From positions 37,417 to 101,416 of the forward strand of contig NZ_JAMYDU010000020.1 of NCBI RefSeq assembly GCF_024138395.1: a stretch of DNA of 64,000 nucleotides, written 5' to 3'. This document shows positions 24,189-33,525 of this stretch, piece after piece (the stretch's first letter is position 1; each line of letters starts with the position of its first letter). Below the pieces are notes generated by a model. That model did no database searches and had not been told where the DNA came from. It saw nothing but the letters and a program-made list of their open reading frames with translations. Position numbers and translations under genes: made by a program. Source of the DNA: Pseudomonas mandelii (GTDB lineage: Bacteria; Pseudomonadota; Gammaproteobacteria; Pseudomonadales; Pseudomonadaceae).

Positions 24189-24878
24189 ATGTCGCAAACC
24201 CCACCCATTGGCCAACCCGCCTACGTCCTCCACTCCCGCGCCTACCGCGAAACCAGCGCGCTGGTGGATTTCCTTACGCCGCAAGGTCGGCTGCGGGCGG
24301 TGTTGCGTAGCGCGCGGGGCAAGGCCGGGACGTTGGCGCGGCCGTTCGTGCCGCTGGAAGTCGAGTTTCGTGGCCGGGGCGAGTTGAAAAACGTCGGTCG
24401 CATGGAAAGCGCCGGTGTTTCCACCTGGCTCAATGGCGAGGCGCTGTTCAGCGGCCTCTACCTCAACGAATTGCTGATCCGCCTGCTGCCCGCCGAAGAC
24501 CCTCATCCCGCGGTTTTCGATCACTACGCCGCGACCTTGCTCGCCCTGGCCGAAGGCCGTCCGCTGGAGCCGTTGCTGCGTTCTTTCGAATGGCGTTTGC
24601 TCGACGACCTCGGCTACGGCTTTGCGTTGAACACCGACATTCATGGCGATCCCATCGCACCGGACGGCCTCTACCGCTTGCAAGTGGACGCAGGCCTGGA
24701 GCGGGTCTATCTGCTGCAACCCGGCCTGTTCAACGGCACCGAACTGTTGGCCATGGCCGAAGCCGACTGGTCCGCGTCCGGTGCGCTGTCCGCCGCCAAG
24801 CGCTTGATGCGTCAGGCATTGGCCGTTCATCTGGGTGGTCGTCCTCTGGTTTCCCGAGAGTTGTTTCGAAAGCCGTAA
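24189..24878 (+). CDS. recO: DNA repair protein RecO
   Basis: Recombination mediator that helps load RecA on SSB-coated DNA, 229 residues from ATG 24189 (MSQTPPIGQPAYVLHSRAYR). The OB-fold N-domain (about residues 10-80, with DFLTPQGRLRAVLRSARG) is followed by a helical C-domain. No zinc cysteines are seen, as in other gammaproteobacterial RecO. A TTG at 24171 would add six unconserved residues. It precedes pdxJ by about 50 bases. Confidence 0.92.
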   Translation: MSQTPPIGQPAYVLHSRAYRETSALVDFLTPQGRLRAVLRSARGKAGTLARPFVPLEVEFRGRGELKNVGRMESAGVSTWLNGEALFSGLYLNELLIRLLPAEDPHPAVFDHYAATLLALAEGRPLEPLLRSFEWRLLDDLGYGFALNTDIHGDPIAPDGLYRLQVDAGLERVYLLQPGLFNGTELLAMAEADWSASGALSAAKRLMRQALAVHLGGRPLVSRELFRKP

Positions 24879-24929
24879 ATTCCTTGTGTATGCTGTGCAC
24901 CGAACTTTCCCATCTTCAGGAGCGCTTCC

Positions 24930-25676
24930 GTGACCACCAGCAATCGCATTCTTCTTGGCGTGAACATCGACCACGTTGCCACCCTGCGTCAGGCCCGAGG
25001 TACTCGTTACCCCGATCCGGTCAAGGCAGCACTGGACGCGGAAGAGGCGGGCGCTGATGGCATCACCGTGCACCTGCGCGAAGACCGCCGGCACATCCAG
25101 GAGCGCGACGTGCTGCTGCTCAAGGACGTGCTGCAAACCCGCATGAATTTCGAAATGGGCGTCACCGAAGAAATGATGGCGTTCGCCGAACGCATCCGCC
25201 CGGCGCACATTTGCCTGGTTCCGGAAACCCGTCAGGAGCTGACCACCGAAGGCGGTCTGGACGTGGCAGGGCAGGAGGCGCGAATCAAGGCGGCGGTGGA
25301 TCGCCTGGCGAAGATCGGTTGTGAAGTGTCGCTGTTCATCGACGCAGACGAGCGGCAGATCGAAGCGTCCCGTCGTGTCGGTGCACCGGCCATTGAATTG
25401 CACACCGGGCGTTATGCGGACGCCGAGACGCCAACCGAAGTCGCGGAAGAACTCAAGCGCGTGGCCGATGGCGTGGCATTTGGTCTGGCCCAGGGCCTGA
25501 TCGTCAACGCCGGTCACGGTCTGCACTATCACAACGTCGAGGCTGTTGCGGCGATCAAAGGCATCAACGAACTGAACATCGGCCATGCGCTGGTGGCCCA
25601 TGCGTTGTTCGTCGGGTTCAAGTCGGCGGTGTCGGAGATGAAAGCGCTGATTCTGGCAGCTGCGTTGAAAGGTTAG
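24930..25676 (+). CDS. pdxJ: Pyridoxine 5'-phosphate synthase
   Basis: TIM-barrel enzyme that condenses 1-deoxy-D-xylulose 5-phosphate with 3-amino-2-oxopropyl phosphate to make pyridoxine phosphate (vitamin B6), 248 residues from the GTG at 24930 with AGGAG 8-12 bases upstream. LGVNIDHVATLRQARGT at the N-terminus is the family hallmark, and IELHTGRYA and NAGHGLHYHN are conserved active-site segments. Confidence 0.96.
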   Translation: MTTSNRILLGVNIDHVATLRQARGTRYPDPVKAALDAEEAGADGITVHLREDRRHIQERDVLLLKDVLQTRMNFEMGVTEEMMAFAERIRPAHICLVPETRQELTTEGGLDVAGQEARIKAAVDRLAKIGCEVSLFIDADERQIEASRRVGAPAIELHTGRYADAETPTEVAEELKRVADGVAFGLAQGLIVNAGHGLHYHNVEAVAAIKGINELNIGHALVAHALFVGFKSAVSEMKALILAAALKG

Positions 25677-25689
25677 ATCGGCGGCGCTG

Positions 25690-25783
25690 CCATCGCGGGC
25701 AAGCCACGCTCCCACAGGTCCGAGTTGAACGACAACTATGTACTCGACGCGGACTTGTGGGAGCGTGGCTTGCCCGCGATGGC
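25690..25783. repeat. REP pair between pdxJ and mltF
   Basis: GCCATCGCGGGCAAGCCACG and its inverted partner form arms of about 28 bp (25690-25717 and 25756-25783), with 38 bases between. It separates two convergent genes. Confidence 0.9.
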
Positions 25784-25804
25784 GTCTTTGAAGGCATCGG
25801 AGAT

Positions 25805-27265
25805 TTAAAGCTGCGGGGTTTCCTGGCTCGGCTTGGTCTTGTCGACCCCCGGCACATGCAGGTTGCCCTCGGCGACCTGATTGCCTTCAAGCTGCGGCTG
25901 TGTGACCCACGTCAGGATGTCGTAATAGCGACGGATGTTCGCCACGAAATGCACCGGCTCGCCACCCCGGGCGTAGCCGTAACGAGTCTTGCTGTACCAC
26001 TGTTTCTGTGACAGGCGCGGCAGGATTTTCTTCACGTCCAGCCACTTGTCCGGATTCAGCCCTGCCTTGGCCGTCAGTTTGCGCGCGTCATCCAGATGAC
26101 CGCTGCCAACGTTGTAGGCGGCGAGCGCGAACCACGTACGGTCCGGCTCCTGGATCGACTCATCCAGTTGCTCTTTCATGTAGGCCAGGTACTTCGCTCC
26201 GCCCATGATGCTCTGTTTGGGGTCCAGGCGATTGGACACGCCCATGGCTTGCGCCGTGTTCTGGGTCAGCATCATCAATCCGCGCACACCTGTCTTGGAC
26301 GTGACCGCCGCTTGCCACAGCGATTCCTGATAACCGACCGCGGCCAACAAGCGCCAGTCGACTTTCTCTTTCTTGGCGTATGTCTTGAAATGCTGTTCGT
26401 ACTTGGGCAACCGCTGTTGCAGATGTTGGGCGAAGGTGTAGGCGCCCATGTAACCCAGCACGTCGACGTGCCCGTAATAGCGATCCTTGAGCCGTTGCAG
26501 GGTGCCGTTTTTCTTCACTTTGTCGAGGTAGCTGTTGATCTCGTTGAGCAGGCTGTTGTCTTCGCCGGCGGCCACGGCCCAGCTCTGATTGCTGGCGTCA
26601 CCGAGATCGAAAGCGACCCGCACATTGGGGAAGTACACCTGGTTCATCGCGACTTCGTTGGAGTCGACCAGGGTCAGATCGATCTGGGCTTCGTCGACCA
26701 TGCGCAGCAAGTCGACGACTTCAACCGCGTCGGACTCTTCGTATTCAATGCGGGGATACTTCTTTTTCAGCTCTGCCAATTGCTCGGCGTGGGTGCTGCC
26801 CTTGAGCACCATGATCTTCTTGCCGACCAGATCGCCTGCGTCTGTCGGCCGCGACTGGCCGTTGCGGTAGATGATCTGTGGGGTGACTTCGAGGTAAGAG
26901 TGGGAAAACCGCACCTGCTGTTTACGTTGCTGGCTGCTGACCAGACCGGCAGCAGCCAGCACCGGGCCATTGGGCTTGCCTACCTGATTGAACAGGTCGT
27001 CGAGGTTGTCGGCGGTTTCGATCTTGAGTTCGACCCCCAGATCGTCGGCGAAGCGCTTCACCAGCTCGTATTCGAAGCCGGTTTCACCGTTGCGATCCTG
27101 AAAGTAGGTGGCGGGACTGTTACGGGTAACCACCCGCAGCACGCCATCCTCCTTTACGCGCTCCAGCGTGTTGGGTTTATCAACACAGCCACCGAGCACC
27201 AGGAAGAGTCCGGTTGCGATCAGCCATTTGGCGTACCGCGGACGCAAAGCCGTTGGGGAAAACAT
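25805..27265 (-). CDS. mltF: Membrane-bound lytic murein transglycosylase F
   Basis: Outer-membrane-associated enzyme that cleaves the glycan strands of peptidoglycan, 486 residues from ATG 27265. A lipobox-like LVLGGC (C27) ends the signal sequence. Residues about 40-265 form an SBP-like (ABC solute-binding) regulatory domain, and about 300-450 the SLT family-1 domain with the catalytic Glu E314 in GYQESLWQ. The upstream frame to 27376 is discarded because it places the signal sequence internally. It is divergent from purL across 274 bases. Confidence 0.95.
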   Translation of the reverse strand: MFSPTALRPRYAKWLIATGLFLVLGGCVDKPNTLERVKEDGVLRVVTRNSPATYFQDRNGETGFEYELVKRFADDLGVELKIETADNLDDLFNQVGKPNGPVLAAAGLVSSQQRKQQVRFSHSYLEVTPQIIYRNGQSRPTDAGDLVGKKIMVLKGSTHAEQLAELKKKYPRIEYEESDAVEVVDLLRMVDEAQIDLTLVDSNEVAMNQVYFPNVRVAFDLGDASNQSWAVAAGEDNSLLNEINSYLDKVKKNGTLQRLKDRYYGHVDVLGYMGAYTFAQHLQQRLPKYEQHFKTYAKKEKVDWRLLAAVGYQESLWQAAVTSKTGVRGLMMLTQNTAQAMGVSNRLDPKQSIMGGAKYLAYMKEQLDESIQEPDRTWFALAAYNVGSGHLDDARKLTAKAGLNPDKWLDVKKILPRLSQKQWYSKTRYGYARGGEPVHFVANIRRYYDILTWVTQPQLEGNQVAEGNLHVPGVDKTKPSQETPQL

Positions 27266-27491
27266 CTGCGCAGTATACGCAAAGGACCACGAGCGCCATA
27301 TCTCGACAGCGAAGGGCTTGTCTGCTAGAGAGTCTGAAACCCGCTTGGAGCCCGCAGGAATGGGCCCAAACAGCATTTTGTGACAGAAAAAATAACCCTC
27401 GGCGCGCGGCTGTTCAGAGCCCGAATACTCGGCCCGACGTTCGGGTGCAGCCGTGCGTACCGTTTCGGGTGCTGTCGCGAGCGGTTTAGGC

Positions 27492-27497
27492 TAGAAT
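27492..27497 (+). promoter_or_regulatory. Possible -10 box for purL
   Basis: TAGAAT at 27492-27497, about 43 bases before the purL ATG, with no good -35. The rest of the 27266-27539 gap should contain the mltF promoter; I saw no PurR-like palindrome in it. Confidence 0.35.
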
Positions 27498-27539
27498 GCA
27501 CGGCCTCAAAGCACACCCCTTCCCGAGGCTGTCCCGAAG

Positions 27540-30500
27540 ATGTTGATCCTGCGCGGCGCTCCTGCCCTTTCTGCCTTTCGCCACAGCAAACTCCTTGAGC
27601 AACTGAGCCGATGCGTTCCGGCTGTCAGCGGCTTGTATGCTGAATTCGCTCACTTCGCCGAAGTTACCGGCGTCCTGACCGGCGACGAACAGCAGGTGCT
27701 CGCGCGCCTTCTGAAGTACGGCCCAAGCGTTCCAGTACAAGAGCCAACCGGTCGTCTGTTTCTGGTGTTGCCACGTTTCGGCACTATCTCGCCGTGGTCC
27801 AGTAAAGCCAGCGACATCGCTCGCAACTGTGGCCTGACCAAGGTCCAGCGCCTGGAGCGCGGCATCGCGTTCTACGTCGCCGGCCAGTTCAGCGACGCCG
27901 AAGCGCAGCTCATCGCAGGCGCACTGCATGACCGCATGACCCAGATCGTATTGGACAACCTTGAACAAGCCGCCGGCCTGTTCAGCCACGCCGAACCCAA
28001 GCCCCTGACCGCGATCGACGTGTTGGGTGGCGGCCGCGCCGCGCTGGAAAAAGCCAACACCGAGCTGGGCCTGGCCCTGGCCGAAGACGAGATCGACTAT
28101 CTGGTCGCAGCCTTCGTCGGCTTGAAGCGCAACCCGCATGACATCGAACTGATGATGTTTGCCCAGGCGAACTCCGAGCACTGTCGTCACAAGATCTTCA
28201 ACGCCAGTTGGGACATCGACGGTCAGAGCCAGGAAAAAAGCCTGTTCGGCATGATCAAGAACACCTATCAGATGCATAGCGAAGGTGTTCTGTCGGCTTA
28301 TAAGGACAACGCCTCGGTGATCGTCGGCTCCGTTGCCGGCCGTTTCTTCCCGGACCCTGAAACCCGCCAGTACGGCGCGGTGCAGGAGCCGGTGCACATC
28401 CTGATGAAAGTCGAAACGCACAACCACCCGACCGCGATTGCCCCGTTCCCGGGCGCATCCACCGGTAGCGGCGGTGAGATTCGCGATGAAGGTGCAACCG
28501 GTCGCGGCGCCAAGCCAAAGGCTGGCCTGACCGGTTTCACCGTGTCCAACCTGCAGATCCCGGGCTTCGAACAGCCGTGGGAAGTGCCGTATGGCAAACC
28601 TGAGCGCATCGTTACCGCGCTGGACATCATGATCGAAGGCCCACTGGGTGGCGCCGCGTTCAACAACGAATTCGGTCGTCCGGCCCTGACCGGTTACTTC
28701 CGTACCTTCGAACAATCGATCACCACCCCGCGTGGCGACGAAGTTCGCGGTTACCACAAGCCGATCATGCTGGCTGGCGGCATGGGTAACATCCGTGCCG
28801 AACACGTACAGAAAGGCGAGATCACCGTTGGCTCCAAGCTGATCGTTCTTGGCGGCCCGGCAATGCTCATCGGCCTGGGCGGCGGTGCTGCCTCTTCCAT
28901 GGCCACCGGCACCAGCTCGGCGGATCTGGACTTCGCATCCGTACAGCGCGAAAACCCGGAAATGGAACGTCGCTGCCAGGAAGTCATCGACCGTTGCTGG
29001 CAGTTGGGTGACAAAAACCCGATCAGCTTCATCCACGACGTCGGCGCGGGCGGTCTGTCCAACGCCTTCCCGGAACTGGTCAACGACGGCAACCGTGGCG
29101 GTCGCTTCGAACTGCGCAACATTCCAAACGACGAGCCGGGCATGGCCCCGCACGAAATCTGGAGTAACGAATCCCAGGAACGCTACGTTCTGGCGGTTGG
29201 TCCGGCGGACTTCGAACGCTTCCAGGCGATCTGCGAACGTGAGCGTTGCCCGTTTGCCGTGGTCGGCGAAGCCACTGCCGAACCGCAGCTTACTGTCACC
29301 GATAGCCACTTCGGCAACAGCCCGGTGGACATGCCGCTCGAAGTGCTGCTGGGCAAAGCCCCGCGCATGCACCGTTCGGCCGTTCGCGAAAACGAGCTGG
29401 GCGACGATTTCGATCCGTCGACCCTTGAGATCGCCGACTGCGTCGAGCGCGTTCTGCATCACCCGGCCGTGGCCAGCAAAAGCTTCCTGATCACCATCGG
29501 CGACCGCACCATCACCGGCCTCGTGGCCCGTGATCAGATGGTCGGCCCGTGGCAGGTTCCGGTGGCTGACGTTGCCGTCACCGCCACCAGCTTCGATGTC
29601 TACACCGGTGAAGCCATGGCCATGGGGGAGCGTACTCCGCTGGCGCTGCTGGACGCTCCGGCGTCGGGCCGCATGGCCATCGGCGAAACCCTGACCAACA
29701 TCGCGGCGTCGCGCATCGCCAAAATCTCCGACATCAAACTGTCGGCGAACTGGATGTCCGCCGCCGGCCACCCGGGTGAAGACGCGCGTCTGTACGACAC
29801 CGTGAAAGCGGTCGGCATGGAATTGTGTCCGGACCTCGGCATCACCATTCCGGTGGGCAAGGACTCGATGTCCATGGCCACTCGCTGGAATGACGAAGGC
29901 GTCGACAAGACTGTGACTTCGCCGATGTCGCTGATCGTGACCGGTTTCGCGCCAGTGACTGACATCCGTCAGACCATGACCCCGCAACTGCGCATGGACA
30001 AGGGCACCACCGACCTGATCCTGATCGACCTTGGTCGCGGCCAGAACCGCATGGGCGCTTCGATCCTCGCTCAGGTTCACGGCAAACTCGGCAAGCAGGC
30101 ACCGGACGTCGATGACGCCGAAGACCTGAAAGCCTTCTTCGCCGTGATCCAGGGCCTCAACGCCGACGGTCACCTGTTGGCTTATCACGACCGTTCCGAC
30201 GGTGGTTTGCTGACCAGCGTGGTGGAAATGGCCTTTGCCGGTCACTGCGGTCTGAGCCTGAACCTCGACGGTCTGGCAGAAACTTCCGCCGACATCGCCG
30301 CGATCCTGTTCAACGAAGAACTGGGCGCCGTGATCCAGGTTCGCCAGGACGCTACCCCGGACATCCTCGCGCAGTTCAGCGCTGCCGGCCTGGGCGACTG
30401 CGTGTCGGTGATCGGTCAGCCGATGAACAACGGCGAAATCAGCATCACCTTCAACGGCGACACGGTGTTCGAAGGTCAGCGTCGTCTGCTGCAACGTCAG

Positions 30501-31436
30501 TGGGCCGAGACCAGCTACCAGATCCAGCGTCTGCGTGATAACGCCGACTGCGCCGAACAAGAATTCGACGTGCTGCTGGAAGAAGACAATCCGGGCCTGA
30601 GCGTCAAGCTCAGCTACGACGTCAACCAGGACGTCGCCGCGCCTTACATCAAAAAAGGTATTCGCCCACAGGTTGCCGTGCTGCGTGAGCAGGGCGTCAA
30701 CGGTCAGGTGGAAATGGCGGCCGCGTTCGACCGCGCCGGTTTCAACGCGATCGACGTGCACATGAGCGACATTCTGGCCGGCCGTGTCGACCTGAACGAC
30801 TTCAAGGGCATGGTCGCTTGCGGCGGTTTCTCCTACGGCGACGTATTGGGTGCCGGCGAAGGCTGGGCCAAGTCCGCGCTGTTCAACAGCCGCGCTCGCG
30901 ATGCCTTCCAGGGCTTCTTCGAACGTAACGACAGCTTCACCCTCGGCGTGTGCAACGGTTGCCAGATGATGTCCAACCTGCACGAGCTGATCCCGGGCAG
31001 CGAGTTCTGGCCGCACTTCGTGCGCAACCGTTCCGAGCAGTTCGAAGCTCGTGTGGCGATGGTGCAGATTCAGGAGTCGAACTCGATCTTCCTGCAAGGC
31101 ATGGCCGGTTCGCGCATGCCGATCGCCATCGCGCACGGTGAAGGCCATGCTGAATTCGCCAGCGAAGAAGCGTTGCTGGAAGCCGATCTGTCGGGTTGCG
31201 TGGCGCTGCGTTTCGTCGATAACCACGGCAAGGTCACCGAGAACTACCCGGCCAACCCGAACGGTTCGCCGCGCGGGATCACCGGTTTGACCAGCCGTGA
31301 CGGTCGCGTGACCATCATGATGCCGCACCCGGAGCGTGTATTCCGCGCCGTGCAGAACTCGTGGCGTTCGGAAGACTGGAACGAAGACGCACCTTGGATG
31401 CGTATGTTCCGTAATGCTCGCGTGTGGGTTAACTAA
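27540..31436 (+). CDS. purL: Phosphoribosylformylglycinamidine synthase
   Basis: Large single-chain FGAM synthase of 1298 residues; it converts FGAR to FGAM with glutamine and ATP, step 4 of de novo purine synthesis. It has an N-terminal PurS-like domain, two tandem AIR-synthase-type halves (ETHNHPTAIAPFPGASTG in the first) and a C-terminal class-I glutaminase with nucleophile C1138 in GVCNGCQMM and a HGEGH segment. The length is normal for gammaproteobacteria. Confidence 0.97.
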   Translation: MLILRGAPALSAFRHSKLLEQLSRCVPAVSGLYAEFAHFAEVTGVLTGDEQQVLARLLKYGPSVPVQEPTGRLFLVLPRFGTISPWSSKASDIARNCGLTKVQRLERGIAFYVAGQFSDAEAQLIAGALHDRMTQIVLDNLEQAAGLFSHAEPKPLTAIDVLGGGRAALEKANTELGLALAEDEIDYLVAAFVGLKRNPHDIELMMFAQANSEHCRHKIFNASWDIDGQSQEKSLFGMIKNTYQMHSEGVLSAYKDNASVIVGSVAGRFFPDPETRQYGAVQEPVHILMKVETHNHPTAIAPFPGASTGSGGEIRDEGATGRGAKPKAGLTGFTVSNLQIPGFEQPWEVPYGKPERIVTALDIMIEGPLGGAAFNNEFGRPALTGYFRTFEQSITTPRGDEVRGYHKPIMLAGGMGNIRAEHVQKGEITVGSKLIVLGGPAMLIGLGGGAASSMATGTSSADLDFASVQRENPEMERRCQEVIDRCWQLGDKNPISFIHDVGAGGLSNAFPELVNDGNRGGRFELRNIPNDEPGMAPHEIWSNESQERYVLAVGPADFERFQAICERERCPFAVVGEATAEPQLTVTDSHFGNSPVDMPLEVLLGKAPRMHRSAVRENELGDDFDPSTLEIADCVERVLHHPAVASKSFLITIGDRTITGLVARDQMVGPWQVPVADVAVTATSFDVYTGEAMAMGERTPLALLDAPASGRMAIGETLTNIAASRIAKISDIKLSANWMSAAGHPGEDARLYDTVKAVGMELCPDLGITIPVGKDSMSMATRWNDEGVDKTVTSPMSLIVTGFAPVTDIRQTMTPQLRMDKGTTDLILIDLGRGQNRMGASILAQVHGKLGKQAPDVDDAEDLKAFFAVIQGLNADGHLLAYHDRSDGGLLTSVVEMAFAGHCGLSLNLDGLAETSADIAAILFNEELGAVIQVRQDATPDILAQFSAAGLGDCVSVIGQPMNNGEISITFNGDTVFEGQRRLLQRQWAETSYQIQRLRDNADCAEQEFDVLLEEDNPGLSVKLSYDVNQDVAAPYIKKGIRPQVAVLREQGVNGQVEMAAAFDRAGFNAIDVHMSDILAGRVDLNDFKGMVACGGFSYGDVLGAGEGWAKSALFNSRARDAFQGFFERNDSFTLGVCNGCQMMSNLHELIPGSEFWPHFVRNRSEQFEARVAMVQIQESNSIFLQGMAGSRMPIAIAHGEGHAEFASEEALLEADLSGCVALRFVDNHGKVTENYPANPNGSPRGITGLTSRDGRVTIMMPHPERVFRAVQNSWRSEDWNEDAPWMRMFRNARVWVN

Positions 31437-31456
31437 GAACGGAGGAACTGATTGCC

Positions 31457-31768
31457 GTGTACAAGCTCGGTTTTTTTGTTCCGGCCAGTCATGTCGAGGT
31501 GGTCAAGAGTGCTGTGTTCGCTGCCGGTGGCGGGCGGATCGGGGCTTATGATCACTGCGCGTGGCAGGTGTTCGGGTTGGGTCAGTTTCGTCCACTGGAT
31601 GGCAGTCAGCCGTTTATTGGTGAGGCGGGGCAGGTCGAGCAAGTCGAGGAATGGAAGGTTGAGCTTGTGGTCAGCGATGAGTTGATTCGGGCGGTGGTGG
31701 TGGCTCTGAAAGAGAGTCATCCCTATGAGACGCCGGCTTATGAGGTATGGCGGTTGGAGGATTTCTGA
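31457..31768 (+). CDS. YqfO-like (NIF3-domain-related) small protein
   Basis: 103 residues from the GTG at 31457 with GGAGG at 31441-31445, 21 bases after purL. MYKLGFFVPASHVEVVKSAVF and SHPYETPAYEVWR match the small YqfO/CutA-like insert domain found in some NIF3-family proteins and as stand-alone Pseudomonas proteins. Function unknown; a metal-binding or regulatory role is only a possibility. It is probably co-transcribed with purL and is closed by the terminator at 31786. Confidence 0.82.
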   Translation: MYKLGFFVPASHVEVVKSAVFAAGGGRIGAYDHCAWQVFGLGQFRPLDGSQPFIGEAGQVEQVEEWKVELVVSDELIRAVVVALKESHPYETPAYEVWRLEDF

Positions 31769-31785
31769 TCTTCCTGGCCGCTGAA

Positions 31786-31822
31786 ATGAAAAACCCGCTG
31801 AAGTAATTCAGCGGGTTTTTTT
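31786..31822. terminator. Bidirectional terminator between the YqfO-like and dolP-like genes
   Basis: AAAAACCCGCTGAA-GTAA-TTCAGCGGGTTTTTTT: a perfect stem flanked by A-run and T-run, serving the convergent transcripts on both strands. Confidence 0.88.
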
Positions 31823-31889
31823 GTGCGCCCGGCATGTGCGCAATCCTGGGTGAGGGTTCCACCGTTTTGCGCAGACGCCTACAAGCCGA

Positions 31890-32468
31890 TCAGTCGATGT
31901 ACTCAAACAGCTTCACGATCTTCTGCACGCCGGAAACGCCTTGGACCAGATTGGTTGCCTGGGCCGCTTCCTGCTTGGTCAGCAGACCCAGCAAGTAGAC
32001 GATACCGTTTTCGGTCACAACCTTGATGCGTGACCCTGGAATGGAGGCGTCGGCGAGCATCTGGGTCTTGATTTTGGTGGTCAGCCAGGTGTCGTTCTGA
32101 CGCGCCAGCAGCGAGGACGGTTGCAGTACTTGCAGCTCGTTGTGCACCTTCTTTACCCGCTGAACGGAGGCGGCAACCTGTTCGGCCTTGGCCTTGAGGT
32201 CGGCGCGAGGGGTTTGCCCGGCGAGCAGCACCACACCGTTGAAGCTGGTGACGACGATGTGCGAGTTGTTGTCCAGGTCCGGATCGGCCTTGGCGATGTT
32301 TACACCTGCCTTGGTTTCGATCAGGGAGTCGTCGATCTTGCTGCCGAAGGTGCGTGTGCCACGGTCATCATCGATCGGTGCTTCACGGCTGGCGTTAACC
32401 ACCGAGGTGCAGCCGCTGATGCCAAGGCACAGGGTCAAGGCCAGAAGGCCTAGGCGATTAGGGGTCAT
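31890..32468 (-). CDS. BON-domain outer-membrane lipoprotein (DolP/YraP-like)
   Basis: Lipoprotein of 192 residues with lipobox GISGC (C20) after a hydrophobic signal. Two BON domains (about residues 45-115 and 120-190) are shown by the repeated pattern of VVLLAGQTPRADLKAKAE and IVYLLGLLTKQEAAQATNLV. E. coli DolP maintains outer-membrane integrity at division sites. The gene follows the diaA/gmhA-type gene with a 4-base ATGA overlap, the same order as yraN-diaA-dolP in E. coli. Confidence 0.88.
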   Translation of the reverse strand: MTPNRLGLLALTLCLGISGCTSVVNASREAPIDDDRGTRTFGSKIDDSLIETKAGVNIAKADPDLDNNSHIVVTSFNGVVLLAGQTPRADLKAKAEQVAASVQRVKKVHNELQVLQPSSLLARQNDTWLTTKIKTQMLADASIPGSRIKVVTENGIVYLLGLLTKQEAAQATNLVQGVSGVQKIVKLFEYID

Positions 32469-33058
32469 TCTTCACTCCCGAACAGTTGGCTGTCGATCAA
32501 ATCGCAGAGGCAATGGATCGCCAGCAGGTGGACTTCCTGAATACGTGCGGTGACGTTGGCCGGTACGCGAATCTCGACGTCCTCAGGCAATAACAGTGAC
32601 GCCATGCCGCCGCCATCACGACCGGTCAATGCTACGACAATCATTTCGCGATCATGTGCGGCCTGGATCGCTTGAATTATGTTTGCCGAGTTGCCGCTGG
32701 TGGAAATCGCCAGCAAAACATCACCCGGCTGGCCCAGGGCGCGAATTTGTTTGGAGAAGATTTCGTTGTAGCTGTAATCGTTGGCGATCGAGGTGATCGT
32801 CGAGCTGTCGGTGGTCAGCGCGATGGCGGGCAGGCTCGGGCGTTCGCGTTCAAAGCGGTTGAGCAGCTCGGACGAAAAGTGCTGTGCGTCACCGGCGGAA
32901 CCGCCGTTGCCGCAGGACAGCATTTTGCCCTCGTTGAGCAGGGCGTTGACCATGACCTGGCTGGCTTGCTCGATGTGCGGTGCAAGTACGTCCATCGCCT
33001 GTTGCTTGGTGTCGATACTGGCCTGAAAAAGCTGGCGAATTCGCGATTGCATGTCCAT
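32465..33058 (-). CDS. SIS-domain protein, DiaA/GmhA (phosphoheptose isomerase) family
   Basis: 197 residues from the ATG at 33058 (MDMQSRIRQLFQASIDTK). The SIS sugar-isomerase fold shows the phosphate-binding segments CGNGGSAGDAQHFSSELLNRFE and LLAISTSGNSANIIQAI. Homologues are called GmhA (sedoheptulose-7-phosphate isomerase for LPS heptose) or DiaA (DnaA-binding initiation factor). The neighbourhood rsmI-lpoA-yraN-x-dolP is the E. coli diaA neighbourhood, favouring DiaA, but many Pseudomonas annotations use gmhA. Both fit, so no symbol is fixed. Confidence 0.88.
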   Translation of the reverse strand: MDMQSRIRQLFQASIDTKQQAMDVLAPHIEQASQVMVNALLNEGKMLSCGNGGSAGDAQHFSSELLNRFERERPSLPAIALTTDSSTITSIANDYSYNEIFSKQIRALGQPGDVLLAISTSGNSANIIQAIQAAHDREMIVVALTGRDGGGMASLLLPEDVEIRVPANVTARIQEVHLLAIHCLCDLIDSQLFGSEE

Positions 33059-33162
33059 CTGTGTGACCTTAATTAGCGCGGCTACTCGGCACATGAATGT
33101 GCAGCCCGCAAAGCAAAGAGCAAAAGTGTTGGGTGAAGGTGTCCGGTTCGGGACGCAAGTGA

Positions 33163-33525
33163 TCAGCTGTCGAAGGCATTCTGCAACCAGTTCAACTGAT
33201 CAAGGTTGCTGTCGATGGCAACCACGTCGAAGCGGCAGGGGGAATTGGCCCAACGCGACTCGCGCTGAAGAAAAAACTGCGCGGCAAAAATCAGTTTCTG
33301 CCGTTTACGCCCATCGATGCTATCGAGCGCGCCACCCCATTGGGTGTTTTTTCTATAACGGACTTCGACGAATACTACTGTATCGCCATCAAGCATGACC
33401 AGATCAAGCTCGCCGCGTTTACACAACCAGTTCTGCGCCAGCAGGCGCAGACCTTGTTGTTGAAGATGCTCGAGCGCATGACGCTCGGCATCTTTACCGC
33501 TTTGCTGGCGTGACCTGTCAGGCAT
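33163..33525 (-). CDS. yraN: YraN/UPF0102 family nuclease-fold protein
   Basis: 120 residues from the ATG at 33525. The restriction-endonuclease-like core RGELDLVM-x5-VVFVEVRYRK (residues 38-60, with E39, D41, E54) is characteristic of UPF0102; the final basic residue of the usual EVK motif is Arg here. Biological role not established. It overlaps the lpoA stop by one base (TGATG), so translation is probably coupled. Extension to 33579 is not conserved. Confidence 0.88.
   Translation of the reverse strand: MPDRSRQQSGKDAERHALEHLQQQGLRLLAQNWLCKRGELDLVMLDGDTVVFVEVRYRKNTQWGGALDSIDGRKRQKLIFAAQFFLQRESRWANSPCRFDVVAIDSNLDQLNWLQNAFDS

Noticed and set aside
27486..31328. 1280-codon open frame on the minus strand
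   Set aside because: Antisense shadow of purL in high-GC DNA; composition rich in His, Gln and Arg without any fold.
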